Shown here: positions 1 through 12,302 of the stretch, in pieces | How positions within the stretch are numbered: position 1 is the stretch's first letter | Layout: the number at the start of each line of letters is the position of its first letter | Assembly (NCBI GenBank): GCA_007644065.1 | Contig: VJWN01000016.1 | Location: 481,207-545,206, forward strand | Direction: 5' to 3' | Source: Margaritispora aquatica | Lineage: Eukaryota > Ascomycota > Leotiomycetes > Helotiales > Discinellaceae | Length of the DNA stretch: 64,000 nt | Position numbers and translations under genes: made by a program | The notes under the pieces: model-generated | The model's database searches: none | What the model saw: the letters and a program-made list of their open reading frames with translations, nothing else | What the model was told of the DNA's origin: nothing

Positions 1-2615
1 GCTAGGAAAGTAGAGATGGTGGAAAACATTCTCAAAGTGCTGTTGTAGAAAACAGTGGGAGCAAGATACCTGACCGAAAGAGGACTCAGAGGCAAAGCAA
101 TGAATAAGAGAGTGAGAGCTGGTTGAGGATATGAGACATAAAGAGGATAATACATCTCTTTATATCACCTAGGCTACATCGTAGATAGGAAAGCCGATGG
201 TCATCTTCTTTCTCACCTAATGCTTCTAGAGTACAGATTTACCTGCTCCCGTTCCCCAGTCCAGATCAACAGGGGACTAAAGACAAGCTTTTTCAAGCTT
301 TTGCACCGATGAAGGAGGGGCTTGTTCCTCGCAATCTCAACTTCCCTTCTAGATAAAGCGCGAAGAAGTGATTTCTGGATAGGAATCCATTCGGTGGCAA
401 GATCGACGGACGAGTTGAATACAGACGGTACATGCGATGGTCCATGAGGTGAAACCCCAGCTTCAACTCAATCAATACGAGTAGACTATTGCCGGGCAGC
501 GCCGATATATGGACAACCAATACCGAAGTCAAGCTTTGAATGCTTGATGAGGGACGCATAAAGCTTAGTTTTTAATGTCCTGCAATCACGGAGCCAGATC
601 CCTTGATAGGAAGGTCTAAAGAGTAGCTCTAGCGCCCGGCATTGCGGGTAGTGTGTTAGTACATCCATGGGGTGGCTAGTTGAAAGTCCTTAATACTTCT
701 AAAGGACCAAGATTTCATGCAAGCATGGCGGAATGTTGGTACGGTTGTACTTGTCGTCTCACAAGCACTATCTGGTAAAACTTGGTGCCGCAAAGTGCAC
801 AGATCTAGCCAAATACTAGCCGTTAGTAGTGTCTGTCACTATCCCACGAATGATAATCTGGAATACCCAGCGGTTGAATGTTTAATTTACCATAGAGGGA
901 AAGACGACCTCTTACGCATCAGGGAGCCCTATTGGGGGAGAAAGAGAAAAACCCAATTACCTGATCGATACAAGTTCGTTGTATTGTCTACTTACCAATC
1001 GAGACTTAAAGCCGAGGGATATATCGAAGCTAGAGACAGCCACCTCTGCTTAGAACAGAAAGTGGTTGTATAGATATTTGATTGGTCGAATAGCCGTTGC
1101 TCAGGTGGCAATGTCCCGTCTTGGCACAAGCATGCCCCTGAAGTAGATCTACCTTAAGCGGATGAATGCAACCGGTGATCTTCAATGATGATCTTTAGGA
1201 GTGTATGTTTGCTATCGCGGTACTCGAATAATAATAGTTCGATTTTAGGAGGTATGACGGAGTTGAATCATAGTTGACGGAGGATTGAGTCTTGGTTGGT
1301 TAGTGAGACTACAATTTCTATACGCTTGTGAAAGTAGCTTCTGAAAGAAGACGGATGACGGTGTTTCCTTTTTTACAGAGTATGACAAGATCATATCAAA
1401 AGCCTCAAGTCAAGAAACGGGACTTCCGATAATACATGGCAACGTTGGGTGAAGTATTTATGTATGTGCCTCGGTAAAGACACCACAACAGGGAGAAATC
1501 ATTTGAAAAGGCTGTGAAACCTCGGATAGTCTGTATGCTGTTGTTGTTGCTTGCGATTTGATTGTCCACGTGAAAGGAAAAAAGTTGAGAATCTGCTTTC
1601 TGACCCTTTCCCATTCTTGAGCTTACGAGATTGTACTGTATTCGCACAAGCTGGTTACTCATGACCATTTGTGCAGGCTATCTCCGATTTCTGCCATACG
1701 CACATTCCCTAGATGGATATTACGGATTAGAGCTGACAGTAAGAAGAGCAAATAGTGCTATATGGAACGAAGCAGGTTGATTGAATCGGGAGGAACGATT
1801 TCAGACTACTAACAGCTGTTCCAAGTCCATATAGACTACGGTCGCAAGTTAGGATTATGAGCTGTTTGTTTATACGATGCAATTGCCGCACGTTATAATT
1901 GTCCCCTTAGAATTCCAAGAAAAACATACATATCATTAAATTCTAATGGTAATGTTGTTATCCTTACAAGATAGAAGAAGCACTGATCCAGACATGATAA
2001 AAACAGAGGCCTCACTTGAGTTGACCAAAGGAAAATACTCCCGTGTTTCTCTTCAGAAGTTTGCAGGTATCAGGCAAGGTAGGTATTTTATCTGGAGAGC
2101 AGGGAGATGATATATGGAATATCTCAACACGTCTTCAAAAGCAAAAAAGGACACGAAGATTGGAGACCTCGTCAACTTTCTTGAGATTGTAGAGCTATCG
2201 AAATGAAATACGATATTAACCTATTTATCACTAACAACATATCCGCCATGATACCGGCACGTTGGGCTTCGCGCAAAGAAACAAGTGTGTGTTGCAATAC
2301 ATGATACAGGAAGCCAGATAAAAAGTTGCCACAGCACTAGCTGGCGAAGTGGACCCAAGAGATTAGACATTGTCGACAAGCACCAAAGAAACGACATTCG
2401 AAAAGCCGACTGAAATCCTTCAGCATAAAGCGGATAGCCTGTACAATATATTCGATTCGTAAGATCTGCGCTTGAGCCTCGTGGTTCCTTTATACACACC
2501 AAACTCCAGCAATGCACCTTTCTCACTTCCATACTCAAACAATAATCTTCTTCGGAACCTCCCAATACGTGTGCCACTCTGCCAATCGTCTTCTGTTCCG
2601 CTGTGAACGCTGAAC
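1..2615. other. gene-free left flank
   Basis: No open frame here looks like a gene. The best candidates (118 codons on plus at 717-1073 and 118 codons on minus at 2221-2577) have no domain, no signal peptide and a composition like random frames, and the second lies in the likely 3' UTR of the V-ATPase gene. Base composition is moderately AT-rich without obvious repeats. I see nothing else that can be supported. Confidence 0.6.
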
Positions 2616-3359
2616 CTAACCTCTGCTCTTGGTGTTGAGAATCAAGGCTACGATAAGACTGTGTTTATTAGCTCATTGAAACCACAAAACAAGAATGGAA
2701 AACTCGCCCATAGAGACCTAGGACTTCGCCAAAGATCAATATCAAGACCATTCCAACAAAAATGCGTGATTGTAGCATGTATGATCGAACACCCATATCT
2801 CCCACAATTCCGATGGCGTATCCAGCAGCAAGTCCTGTCAAACCAACGGAGAGACCAGAAGCAAGATGCATAAAGCCACTATCTCAATATCAGTTACGAC
2901 GTCTGGCATGGAAGCTATGATTCGTACTTGAATAGACTATAGTTTTGAGTGGGAGGCGGGCCCATATCTCCAGCGATCAGTACTGCGATGACCAACGAAT
3001 AGACCGCAATGATACCAGACATGACGACTGGAATCAACGACTATAGATAACAATGGTTAGATGATGCTTCAAGCTCGTTCGAATGCCTCTGACGTACCTT
3101 CATGATCAAATCTGGTCTAAACATTCCAACACCAGAGATTCCGATTCCAGACTTCGCTGTTCCATAAGCGGCACCGATACCTTCGCAGATGTTAGTCAAT
3201 ATCTGAACATTTGGGAATTCCGTTTCATACATCCAAAGGTCATGGCGAAGGCAATGCCGGCCTGCGGAAGCTATCAGTACAAGATTCTCTCCATTCAGCT
3301 TGATTGCTTACCATTCCGAAGAACGGCGCAAACTTTGGCGCATAATCTATATCTGCCAT
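2616..3359 (-). CDS. vma11: V-type proton ATPase proteolipid subunit, c' (VMA11-like)
   Basis: Membrane proteolipid of the V0 rotor, which carries protons across the vacuolar and Golgi membrane. The spliced product is 162 aa, the usual family length, with four hydrophobic helices. Seen: [16 protein letters not shown] start, [48 protein letters not shown] and the helix-4 signature [16 protein letters not shown], which carries the essential proton-binding Glu, then a short NTKSRG tail. The loop with FNGFMHL and the [11 protein letters not shown] block resemble yeast Vma11 more than Vma3, so c' is preferred, though c cannot be excluded. Six exons: 3312-3359, 3231-3261, 3098-3180, 2928-3040, 2708-2878, 2616-2658. 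The joined length is 489 nt, a multiple of three. The last intron (2659-2707) uses a GC donor. The tiny exon 2 (31 nt) is typical of fungal vma genes. Confidence 0.93.
2659..2707 (-). other. GC-AG intron in the V-ATPase proteolipid gene
   Basis: On the minus strand the exon ends ...TATGG and continues GCGAGT, while the acceptor is CACAG followed by TCTTATCG. Only this junction joins the GLYG of helix 4 to LIVALILNT without a frame break. No GT donor nearby restores the conserved reading. GC-AG introns are a known minority class in fungi. Confidence 0.8.
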
Positions 3360-4141
3360 GGTGACGTTCAGCTCTGCGTATGAAAGATTGAGCTGATCAA
3401 TGGGTTGCGATATGAAAAGGGCGATGAAGTCGATGTCGATAAGATATCGTGAACCTCAATCGATCCATCAACAAGGAGCGTTGATTAGTCATGTACAATC
3501 ACGTGATATGATGTACTGTCCACTTCAGTCATTGTGTTGAGAAGGGTCAAAATAGGATTGAGAGGTTAGATTAGTGGAGATATTAGGTTAAGTTTCTTTA
3601 GATAAGTATTCTAATTGATATCCTCATATTGGGTTTGTCTTCTTCTAAGACACTTTTGTCACAGTTACATGAACCACAACCCGGCAACAACATATCTAGC
3701 GTATGTTCGCTTCAGGGTGAAGCTTTAGAGATCGCGATAATACCAAGATTGTACACTTCACCTGTTCACCTCTCAACATCTTTCGTATGAAGTATTTGCT
3801 GGCGCCATATCAATGCGTCTTCTAGGTACTGTTTTCGGAGTCTGCGAACAGCAATAGTGCGACTTTGGAGTGTTGAGGATCTTCAAACACTGTCCTTCCA
3901 GCTGGACGTCACAACAAAGTTGAACCCGGCCAGCAAATCGCTCGGGTCAGAGGGAAATAATTCCACTTTCCTCAGCTGTCGCGCGACAGATATTGTGCTA
4001 TTTGAGCGTAATTGCCTCTATACCAGCATTGGAGGCTGGGGTGGTTGCTGTGGGCATCGAGGTCCTGCGGTCCTATAATTGGACATCAAACTAGGAGTTG
4101 AGGGAATCTGGTGATAGTGGTACAGGATTTTGGGAGCGATT

Positions 4142-7100
4142 ATGGCAGACTACCAGCAAGGTCGATCAGGCCCACCCCGACCGAACCAGTATGGAGGACA
4201 TGCCTCAAACCATGAACGCGATGCCGCATTTTCGAACATATTCGGTGCTGCCCCTCCCCCAGGACGATCTCAGACTATGACTTCGTCTCCGGCATCCCCA
4301 CCTCCCATGAATCAAATCCGGACGCAGACTATGAGTTCACAAGGACCTGGGCAAGGTGGAATGCACCGACAACCTCCACCACGTCAACACCAGGAGGGAG
4401 GATATCCATCCCAGCCCGGATATGGGCAGAATGGATATTACCAAGGTCCGAGACAGCCTCTTCCTGGGCCTCCAGGCCAGGTTCAATCGCAACCGCAACC
4501 TCAGTATCTGCCACAGCAAGTACGTCAAGACCGGCGACCTTATCCTGCCCCAAACCGTATCGATCCACGAGCACCCCCTACACAACAAGCACAATATGCT
4601 CAAAGACCTCCAGCACCGCGATACCACACAGGCCAGCCCCAGAACACAAACTCGGACCCCTACCGTTCTCAGTCGATGGCAAGTATTCCAAGGCCCAATA
4701 TGTACTCGCCTCCACCACAAAATTACGCACCTCCACAAGCCCCAGCAAATGCTTTTAGACAAGCCCCATACCAAGCACAGTCTTCTAGGACAACTGCCCA
4801 AGGCCGTGTGGTTCCAGAGAGACATGACGAGAGGACAATGTCCATGACAAACTATCCACAAGATCGGGATCAGCATCAAACCATGAGCGGAAGGGTTATC
4901 CCTAATAGGAGGACTTCGGGATCTGGACCTCCAGATGGGCCACAAAATGGATATCCTATTCCCGGACCTCGAGGTCCAGCTACGGCAACTCGAACCACGA
5001 GTATGGCATCCACTGTCAGTCCAGGAGATATGAGTCGTTCCATGTCTATGGCATCGACGATAGTGCCTCCATCTCCCTCGGAAAGCCTTCAGCATCGTCC
5101 ATCATCGAAATCTGTCAGTAGTGGGACTGGGGGAGGTGAGAAACGTCAAAAATCACCTTTAGTGTACCCGGCAATGCTGTCTAAAGTGGGAGAATGTTTC
5201 AGAGAGAAAATAACTATTGGAGACAGAATGAAGAACGAACTAACCTATAAAAACGCATTCAGTGGAGCTGAGGCTGTCGATGTGATCTCGTATATCATAA
5301 AAACGACGGATAGGAATCTCGCCTTGCTCCTCGGCAGAGCCCTAGATGCCCAAAAATTCTTTCATGATGTAACCTACGATCACCGTCTGCGAGACTCCGC
5401 AATTGAAATGTATCAATTCCGAGAAACTATGATGGACGAGCCACATGAAGCACCTGAAGTGAATGGAATCTTTGTTCTGTTAACAGAGTGTTATTCGCCA
5501 ACATGTACAAGAGATCAGTTGTGTTACTCGATTGCCTGCCCACGCAGACTGGAGCAGCAATCCAGACTGAACTTGCAGCCACAGCCTGGTCTTCGGAGAG
5601 AAAAATCACAAGCTAGTCTGCACGACCAAGACGAACCTGACGAGCAAAAGCTTTGGATCAACACAGTTTCTCAAGAAGTGGCAGACAGCGTTAGCGAAAG
5701 AGAAAAGAAACGCCAAGAAGTCATCTCAGAGATCATGTACACTGAACGTGACTTTGTGAAGGACTTGGAATACCTGCGAGACTTCTGGATCATGCCACTA
5801 CGATCAACGAACCCATCCACGCCATCTCCTATACCTGAGTCAAGAAAGGAGCGCATCGTCAAAACTATTTTCTCGAATATCATTGATGCACCAAGCATTC
5901 ATGGTGTGAGTTCTCGCTTCGCAGAATCACTTACTGAACGACAAAGGAAGCAACCAGTGGTACAACTTGTCGGAGACATTTTCCTTCGCTTTATCCCACA
6001 GTTTGAGCCATTCATCACATATGGCTCAAATCAACTCGCTGGCAAATTCGAATTCGAAAATGAACGTTCTCTGAATCCTTTCTTCTCGAAATTTGTGGAT
6101 GAAACTGAAAGGAGGAAAGAATCCAGAAAATTGGAGCTGAACGGTTACCTCACAAAACCAACGACGAGACTTGCCCGTTACCCTCTCCTGCTTGACAACG
6201 TGCTCAAATACACTGAGCCAGGCAGTCAGGATATGGAGGATGTGCCGAAAGCGATGAAGATGATTCGTGATTTACTCTCTCGAGTTAATGCAGAATCAGG
6301 AAAGGCAGAGAACAGATTCAACTTGAAGAGACTACACGAACAGCTTCGCTTCAGGCCAAATGAGAGAGTCGACCTAAAGCTGACTGATCCTGGACGAGAG
6401 TTGATCTACAAGGGAACCCTGAAGAAGACGCCAACAGATCCATCGGATATCCAGGCATATTTATTTGATCATGCAGTACTTCTCGTTCGGGTCAAGATGG
6501 TCGGAAAGAAGGAAGAGGTCAAAGTCTACCGGAGACCTATTCCGCTTGAACTCCTATCAATCAAGGAAATGGAAGAATTGAACCCAAAAATGGGCATGAT
6601 CAAACGGCCATCAATCATACCCGCTAAATCGGCCACTTCCAACGATGCTGCGAAGAAGGAAGGCTTCCCAATCACATTCCATCATCTTGGGAAAGGTGGA
6701 TATGAATTGACTCTCTATGCCAACACAGCTGGCTCAAGAACCAAATGGATGGAGTACATTGGAGATCAACAAGCAATACTTCGGAAGCGTGGAGACTTTT
6801 ACAACAGATCCATCTTATCAGATAATTTCTTCAGCGCTGCCAACAGAGTCAATTGTGTGGCTCCATACGATGGTGGTCGAAAACTTATATTTGGTACTGA
6901 TACTGGAATCTATGTATCAGATCGTCGGTCTAAAGATGCTGGAGCTAAGCCAGTTCGTGTCCTTGATGCATCAAATGTCACACAAATAGATGTTCTCGAG
7001 GAGTATCAATTACTGTTGGTTCTCTCTGCCAAGTCATTGCTCTCATATTCTCTGTCAGCCCTCAATCCAAACGAACCAGCTATTTCCAAACGGCCAAAGA

Positions 7101-7921
7101 AGATTCAGAGCCATTGCAACTTCTTCAAAACTGGTATATGTCTAGGTCGTCACCTTGTCTGTTGTGTGAAATCATCTGCACTTTCGACAACAATCAAGGT
7201 CTTCGAGCCCAACGATGCGATGTCAAAGGGCAAAAAGCAAAAGGGTTTCAAGATGTTCAACAGTGGACAGGATGAGCTGAAAGCTTTCAAAGAATTCTAC
7301 ATCCCTACCGAATCGTCCTCTATCCACTTCTTGAAATCGAAGCTCTGCGTCGCTTGTGCTCGTGGCTTTGAAGTCGTGTCATTGGAAACCCTCGAGACAC
7401 AATCTTTGCTTGATCAAGCAGACACATCATTAGATTTCGTAGCAAGGAAGGAGAACGTCAGACCCATACACATCGAACGATTGAACGGCGAATTCTTGCT
7501 CAACTACTCTGAATTCTCATTCTTTGTCAATCGCAATGGATGGCGAGCGAGACCTGACTGGAGGATTGATTGGGAGGGATTGCCGCAAAGTTTTGCGCTT
7601 TCCTATCCTTGGATATTGGCTTTTGAGCAAAACTTCATCGAAATCCGGAACATTGAAACGAACGCTGTGCATATTGTACCGCATCGCAACATCCGCATGT
7701 TGCACACAAGTACCCGAGAAGTAAGTTCCTATCATCCCAGATCTAAATATGACCTAACATTCGCTGTCTAGATCATATACGCGTACGAGGATGAGCGCGG
7801 CGAGGATATTGTGGCCGCCATCGACTTTTGGCCAGCTGGACGAAAACCGGAAAACCAAGCACTTGTAACAGATCATCGTGATTCTCAATCACCGCATTCA
7901 ACAACATCTCGGCGCATATGA
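4142..7921 (+). CDS. rom2: Rho1 guanine nucleotide exchange factor (DEP-DH-PH-CNH), Rom2-like
   Basis: Activates the GTPase Rho1 by GDP/GTP exchange and so drives the cell-wall integrity pathway (glucan synthase, Pkc1) at growth sites. Two exons, 4142-7720 and 7772-7921, encode 1242 aa. Domain order seen: Pro/Gln/Ser-rich disordered N-terminus (1-335); DEP domain (about 343-430, with the GAEAVDVISYII core); DH catalytic domain (about 520-725, REKKRQEVISEIMYTERDF and KPTTRLARYPLLLDN); PH domain (about 745-880, containing a Lys/Arg-rich segment); CNH citron-homology domain (about 895-1215, VAPYDGGRKLIFGTDTGIY onward). This is the Rom1/Rom2 architecture. The ATG at 4142 is the first in frame after a TGA at 4112; an in-frame TTG at 4130 lies just upstream and is not chosen. 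The N-terminus repeats an Arg-[ST]-x-[ST]-Met motif about six times. Confidence 0.95.
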
Positions 7922-9848
7922 TTGCTGGGTGCCCCAAAAATAAACCAAGAGAATATCGAATGTATTGTTTTCATACCACTTTTGTAGAATTGCATGGCAT
8001 ATAATTTCGGATCTCTTCAGGGTCGTGCCAAAGCTGTTATTTTTCTTACTGTGTTGTGTGCTGGGCATGCTCACCTCTCGTGGTTAATGGTCTCCTGGCC
8101 TCAGCAACTATTGGTGTCAGTGTGGTGGGATGGGAAGATGCTACCTTCGTAATGGATGATCGATTGACTGACTGAGCGAATGCATGGTTTGAAGGAATGG
8201 ATCAATGGCTGAATGGGAATTATTTGTTGTTGTTGGCACTACCAGCGAGGGGCGTAGAAGGAGTCATTTGGTTCAGTGGAGCATACTCGTACTATTTTTG
8301 TACTGTACATTGCGTGTAGTCTTACAAATAGAGCGTAAATCCTTTTCTGCTTTTATTCTTCACACTAGTGCTGTGCTCCTGCTCGTAGTTCGAGCTTTTC
8401 CACGCTCTGTTCTCTTGCTCGGAAGAGCTGCATCCTGTTTGAAATGATCCAATATGTATTTCCGAACTGCAAGAGCGCGAACAAGCTTTTGGCGCTGTTT
8501 TCACTTTGCAGGGCTATTACAACTTTACACATTGGATGAAGGATTTTCCAAGTGTTTCTCACCTTTGTTCGTTTTGTGCAGGACTAAGCCGAGACACTTT
8601 TTCTTTGAGCTACCCATTGTAATCTTACTTCGCAGTCTGCTGTCCAGGACACATTATTTCGATGAAAGCGATAAGATCCAGCATAACATCGCTAATCATA
8701 AAACAAAGAAGACGGAACCCTCAAAGGCAAGCAATAAGTCGGCTGCGGAATCTCTCCCGATAGCCGCACGTTTCGATTCCGAGTCTGTCACACGAGAAGT
8801 TGGGAATGCATACTGCGACGAAAAACAAACAATTATGCTGACGAAGATGAGGGAACACATTTAAGCAAAACGTCTGATGTCTATCTGTGGCTGAAGCGGG
8901 GCATCAGCTTGTTTCGGGATGCAGCCTTAGCGAGACGGTGGTTTGATTTCGTTCTGGACCTTGGAAATCTCAAATCACAATGGGAATCGGGAAATCCTAC
9001 AAGTGGATCGGCCCGAAATATAGAAACCTCATCCTTCATCCTCCATTATTCAAGCCCAAATCACTCACACTCAATTTGATTGATCGGCGACTGGGTTTAA
9101 GCCGCTGCAGTTTCTGTTTTCGTAGCCCAGCACGGACGACGCACCTGAAGTGTTTTTCTTTTCAACCTCATCCGTCAGCCGCGGATGGGCTTGTGCTGAG
9201 CTATTTTGAGCATTGCCATGTGCGCGACAGATGTGAGTGGATGGTGACAGAGCCATGGTTTGGAGCGGGGCGGGGAGTGGGGTTGGACGTTGGAAGTGTT
9301 ACAGTTCGCGCTCGGCCCGTTGCGTGGAGGGAAGGGAAGTGGGTGAGGGAATAATATGAGTATCCAAACGTCGCGGGTGCTGAGACGAAGCGAAGAGGAT
9401 AGGTATGCCGTGTTGTTGGGACCTTGCTATGTGCTTGGTTAGGAAGGTGAGGCGAGTGTCTGGATGAATGATGGATGAATATGGACACGTATCTGAATGC
9501 GTTGGGTGTGTGGCAACAGGATGTAATTCGAGTCTGGATGTTTCCACTGAGGTTGATGCTGATTCAGATGCACAACATAGGCTCTCCCAGGCCGGTTTGA
9601 TGGGCTGCTTGCATTGATGATGAGTAGCAGGGACGGGGTGGCTGCATGGAGCTGTGGATGAAGCCGTTGCTATGACCTTTTTACGAGATATCGGTATTTA
9701 TTTCAGCTGATGTCCATATTCGGGCAGAAGAAAATAGAGGTTCTAGGAATAAACACTATTGATAAGCCCGAGTTCTCATCTCATCCTGCTTGATCATATC
9801 CTCATTAACTTTGTCTTTAACTACTACGCTAAGCGAATAAGCATCAAA
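7922..9848. other. long intergenic region
   Basis: About 1.9 kb between the Rho1 GEF and a tiny cysteine gene. It should hold the GEF 3' UTR and the promoter of the next gene. Open frames up to 136 codons (8454-8864) occur, but none has recognisable motifs or splice-consistent extensions. Nothing else is supported. Confidence 0.5.
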
Positions 9849-10189
9849 ATGGGTTCTTATTGTGCCAATTACTACGTGAGTATTTGCAAGTTAACTTTAT
9901 CTAATCGAGCTCTGTTACTGACGGCAATCTAGGGCTCGATCAACTGCCACAACTCTGTACCAAACTTTGGCGAGAAATGTGCTTTATGTCAGGTACGATC
10001 ATTAGGTTGTCATATCGACGAGCTCGGCTAATGAAAAGACAGTCCAAAGGAGTAGCAGCAGCATACACACAAGCAGATGTTGATAACCAGGAGTGGGTAG
10101 AGAACGTTCAACGTGAACAGTTCAGGCGAGAGGAAGAGAAAGCCAGGCGTGCGAGAGTGAGCAGGACTTCCTCGGGACGTGTACGGTAA
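9849..10189 (+). CDS. small cysteine-containing protein, 77 aa, unknown function
   Basis: Not recognised. Three exons (9849-9875, 9933-9992, 10043-10189) each have good GT-AG borders: GTGAGT with TCTAG, and GTACGA with a 50 nt second intron ending ACAG. They join in phase into a 77-residue protein. The N-terminal 30 residues contain four cysteines (SYCANYY, INCHNS, EKCALCQ), a spacing that could bind one zinc ion. The C-terminal half is charged and likely helical (QREQFRREEEKARRARV), ending in Ser/Arg. There is no signal peptide or membrane segment, so it is probably cytosolic or nuclear. The ATG lies in a good A-rich context (ATCAAAATGG). The exon structure and coding bias make it credible despite its size. 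Confidence 0.65.
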
Positions 10190-10538
10190 CGAGATGAAGC
10201 TGACGTCGACATCGAGAAGTGTGGTATTGGGTTGGATATAAGTCTGTGACTCTGGTAGCATGGAAAGTGGCGTTTGGGACACAAATCAATAGAATTAACG
10301 GCAGGAACGGGGTAAGGGAGGCATAATATATTTACTCAAGGCTGGGCCATGAGAAGGAGCTACATACACATTTATCATAATATACAAACTATTCACATCA
10401 TGTCGTTACTTCGTCCACATCAAAAACAAAAATCCCAGCCTCCGATCCGAACTCCTGTAAACTGTTCAATATACCCTGGTGTCAAACTTTCTTGTAGTGT
10501 AATACCACTCTTCGCCAAGTCCAACCCAGACGCACCTT
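10190..10538. other. convergent intergenic spacer
   Basis: Short spacer between the 3' ends of two convergent genes. It probably holds both 3' UTRs and polyadenylation sites. No gene is seen. Confidence 0.5.
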
Positions 10539-11103
10539 TCACCACATCCGTCTTCGATATCCTTTGAAACTCTCGCCGTTCCCATCAGCCAGGATCTGTT
10601 CCTTGATCTGTTTCCTCCTCTCAGAGGCACTCAATTTCTTCTCGCCGTCCTTCGATTTTCCACCTTGCGCACCACTGGCGGCCTTTTGCTTCTTTGCTTC
10701 CTCCCTCTTCTTCCTCCTAGCAGCTTTCTGCCACCTCGTAGCACCAATCATATCATCTTCCTCGACATCCCTCTTTCCATTTGCGCCTCGACTCCGTTCG
10801 TGGTCTGCTTCAACGACAACCGCATCAACGAGATACCCATCCTCTCGAAATCTTGGTGGTGGGAAGAAATCTGGTCCGGAAGGTAGGCGAACTAGCTGTG
10901 GTTTGATAGCTGCCCGGAGATCGCGTACTGTCTGTTGCTGGAGCACATAGCCGGAGAGGAAAAGTGCTGCAGTGAAGAGGAATACTGTTGGATGTGAGCT
11001 TAATATTCGTGATACAACATTAGTTTTGGGGGGAGTTCTTGGTGATGCACATACTGATTACCGAGGTGATCGCGAAGGAGACCTGGCCAGATGTCAATAG
11101 CAT
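10539..11103 (-). CDS. conserved-looking membrane-anchored basic protein, 164 aa
   Basis: Two exons (11055-11103 and 10539-10984) with a 70 nt intron that has a strong GTATGT donor and a CCAACAG acceptor, joined in phase 1. The product begins MLLTSGQVSFAITSV and then has a hydrophobic stretch (about residues 13-29, FLFTAALFLSGYVL), giving one membrane span. This is followed by an RDLRAAIKPQL and PPPRFREDGYLVDAV segment and a highly basic, lysine-rich tail (WQKAARRKKREEAKKQKAA, ERRKQIKEQI) ending in KGYRRRMW. The layout fits a single-pass ER or mitochondrial membrane protein with a soluble charged tail. I do not recognise the family. The minus frame is open across the whole block while the plus-strand frames (10564-10950) look like shadows. 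Confidence 0.75.
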
Positions 11104-11459
11104 TCTATATTTTGTATTATAGAAGCTCAATTGTGTGTATATTCTGTGTATCTTGTGTATGGGGTAGAACACAAGACATCGTGAAGTTGTAGGGTATATG
11201 ACGATGTCAATAGTGGCTTGTTGCTAGGGGTAACAATCGATTAGAAACTTTCTCCACAATGTGAACTTTCGCGACGACAACTTCGAATTCAACGAACATA
11301 ATTTACTTTCAAACATTCGACCACCAGAACCGTAACTACGATCGCATCCTCGCGCCTCTATCTACCAAGAACAACAAGCAAGCTGCGAATACAATAGTGT
11401 GTTCTGCGTTGCTTTATACAAGCCACCCAATTGCTGAACAGTTCTCTCCCTCCCATAAA

Positions 11460-12302
11460 ATGGCAAACCATCGCGCAGATGAAAAGCGCTTCCTCGACGA
11501 GCGTGGCTCCTCAGGACCTCTCGCCCCCAATGGGCTAAATCCAGCTACAATTATGGAAAAGCCTGTGCGCGAGCGCATAATCGACTGCTACTTCTGGAAA
11601 GACCAATGCTTCGCTGTGAACGAAGCCGACATCGTCTCCCGCGTCGTCGAACACGTCCATTTTATAGGCGGCACATACGGAGATGCCCAGCGACCTTCGC
11701 CATTCCTCTGTCTCGCTTTCAAACTATTGCAGCTGGGACCCTCAGACGATATTCTGAGAGAGTACCTGGACTATGGAGGCGAGAAGTTTAAATACTTGAG
11801 GGCGCTGGCGTGCTTTTACATCAGGATGACGAGGCAAGCGAAAGATGTGTATATGTGGCTTGAGGAGTATCTGGGGGATTATAGGAAGTTGAGGAGGAGG
11901 GGAAGGCAGAGCACGAGTTTAACGTTCATGGATGACTTTGTGGATGATTTGCTAGTTAAGGATCGGGTTTGTGGTACTACGTTGTGGAAGATGCCGAAGA
12001 GGGAGATACTTGAGGACTTGGATGTTTTGGAACCGAGGGTTAGCAAGCTAGGAGATATTGAGGATTTGTTGGAGAGTGATGTCGAGGAGGTAGATGCGGA
12101 TGGAAACAGAATGGACGAGGATCGAGATAGTGCAAGTGAGGATGGGCGGAGGGATAGTTCGAGGGATGAAAGAGACAGGGAGGATAATAGTGAGGAAGGC
12201 GACAGGCGGCGACGAGAAAGCACAGAGGAGAGAAATGACCCTATATCGCCGGAACGAGCTACAGATCAGATGGATGTCGATGTCCCAAATGGGAAAGATT
12301 GA
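11460..12302 (+). CDS. prp38: pre-mRNA-splicing factor PRP38
   Basis: Subunit of the U4/U6.U5 tri-snRNP, needed to activate the spliceosome before the first catalytic step. It acts in the nucleus. A single exon encodes 280 aa. The PRP38 domain runs from about residue 25 to 205: NPATIMEKPVRERIIDCYFW, the HVHFIGGTYGDAQRPSPFLC block, GEKFKYLRALACFYIRMT, and the TLWKMPKREILEDLDVLEPR end. An acidic and then Arg/Asp/Ser/Glu-rich tail follows, as in PRP38A proteins. The ATG at 11460 (CATAAAATGG) is chosen because the domain starts soon after; the upstream in-frame extension starts at a non-ATG codon. No intron is present, which is notable among its intron-rich neighbours. Confidence 0.96.
   Translation: MANHRADEKRFLDERGSSGPLAPNGLNPATIMEKPVRERIIDCYFWKDQCFAVNEADIVSRVVEHVHFIGGTYGDAQRPSPFLCLAFKLLQLGPSDDILREYLDYGGEKFKYLRALACFYIRMTRQAKDVYMWLEEYLGDYRKLRRRGRQSTSLTFMDDFVDDLLVKDRVCGTTLWKMPKREILEDLDVLEPRVSKLGDIEDLLESDVEEVDADGNRMDEDRDSASEDGRRDSSRDERDREDNSEEGDRRRRESTEERNDPISPERATDQMDVDVPNGKD

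Noticed and set aside
717..1073. 118-codon plus-strand open frame in the left flank
   Set aside because: No motif, no splice-consistent extension and mixed composition; typical of chance frames in this region.
2221..2577. 118-codon minus-strand open frame after the V-ATPase gene
   Set aside because: Lies in the probable 3' UTR, with no domain and no good start.
4130..4141. TTG start giving four extra residues to the Rho1 GEF
   Set aside because: Non-ATG start; an ATG follows in frame at 4142, and the upstream frame closes at 4112.
4337..5095. 252-codon minus-strand frame inside the Rho1 GEF
   Set aside because: Antisense shadow of the Pro/Gln/Ser-rich coding region; Cys/Arg/Trp-rich composition is an artefact.
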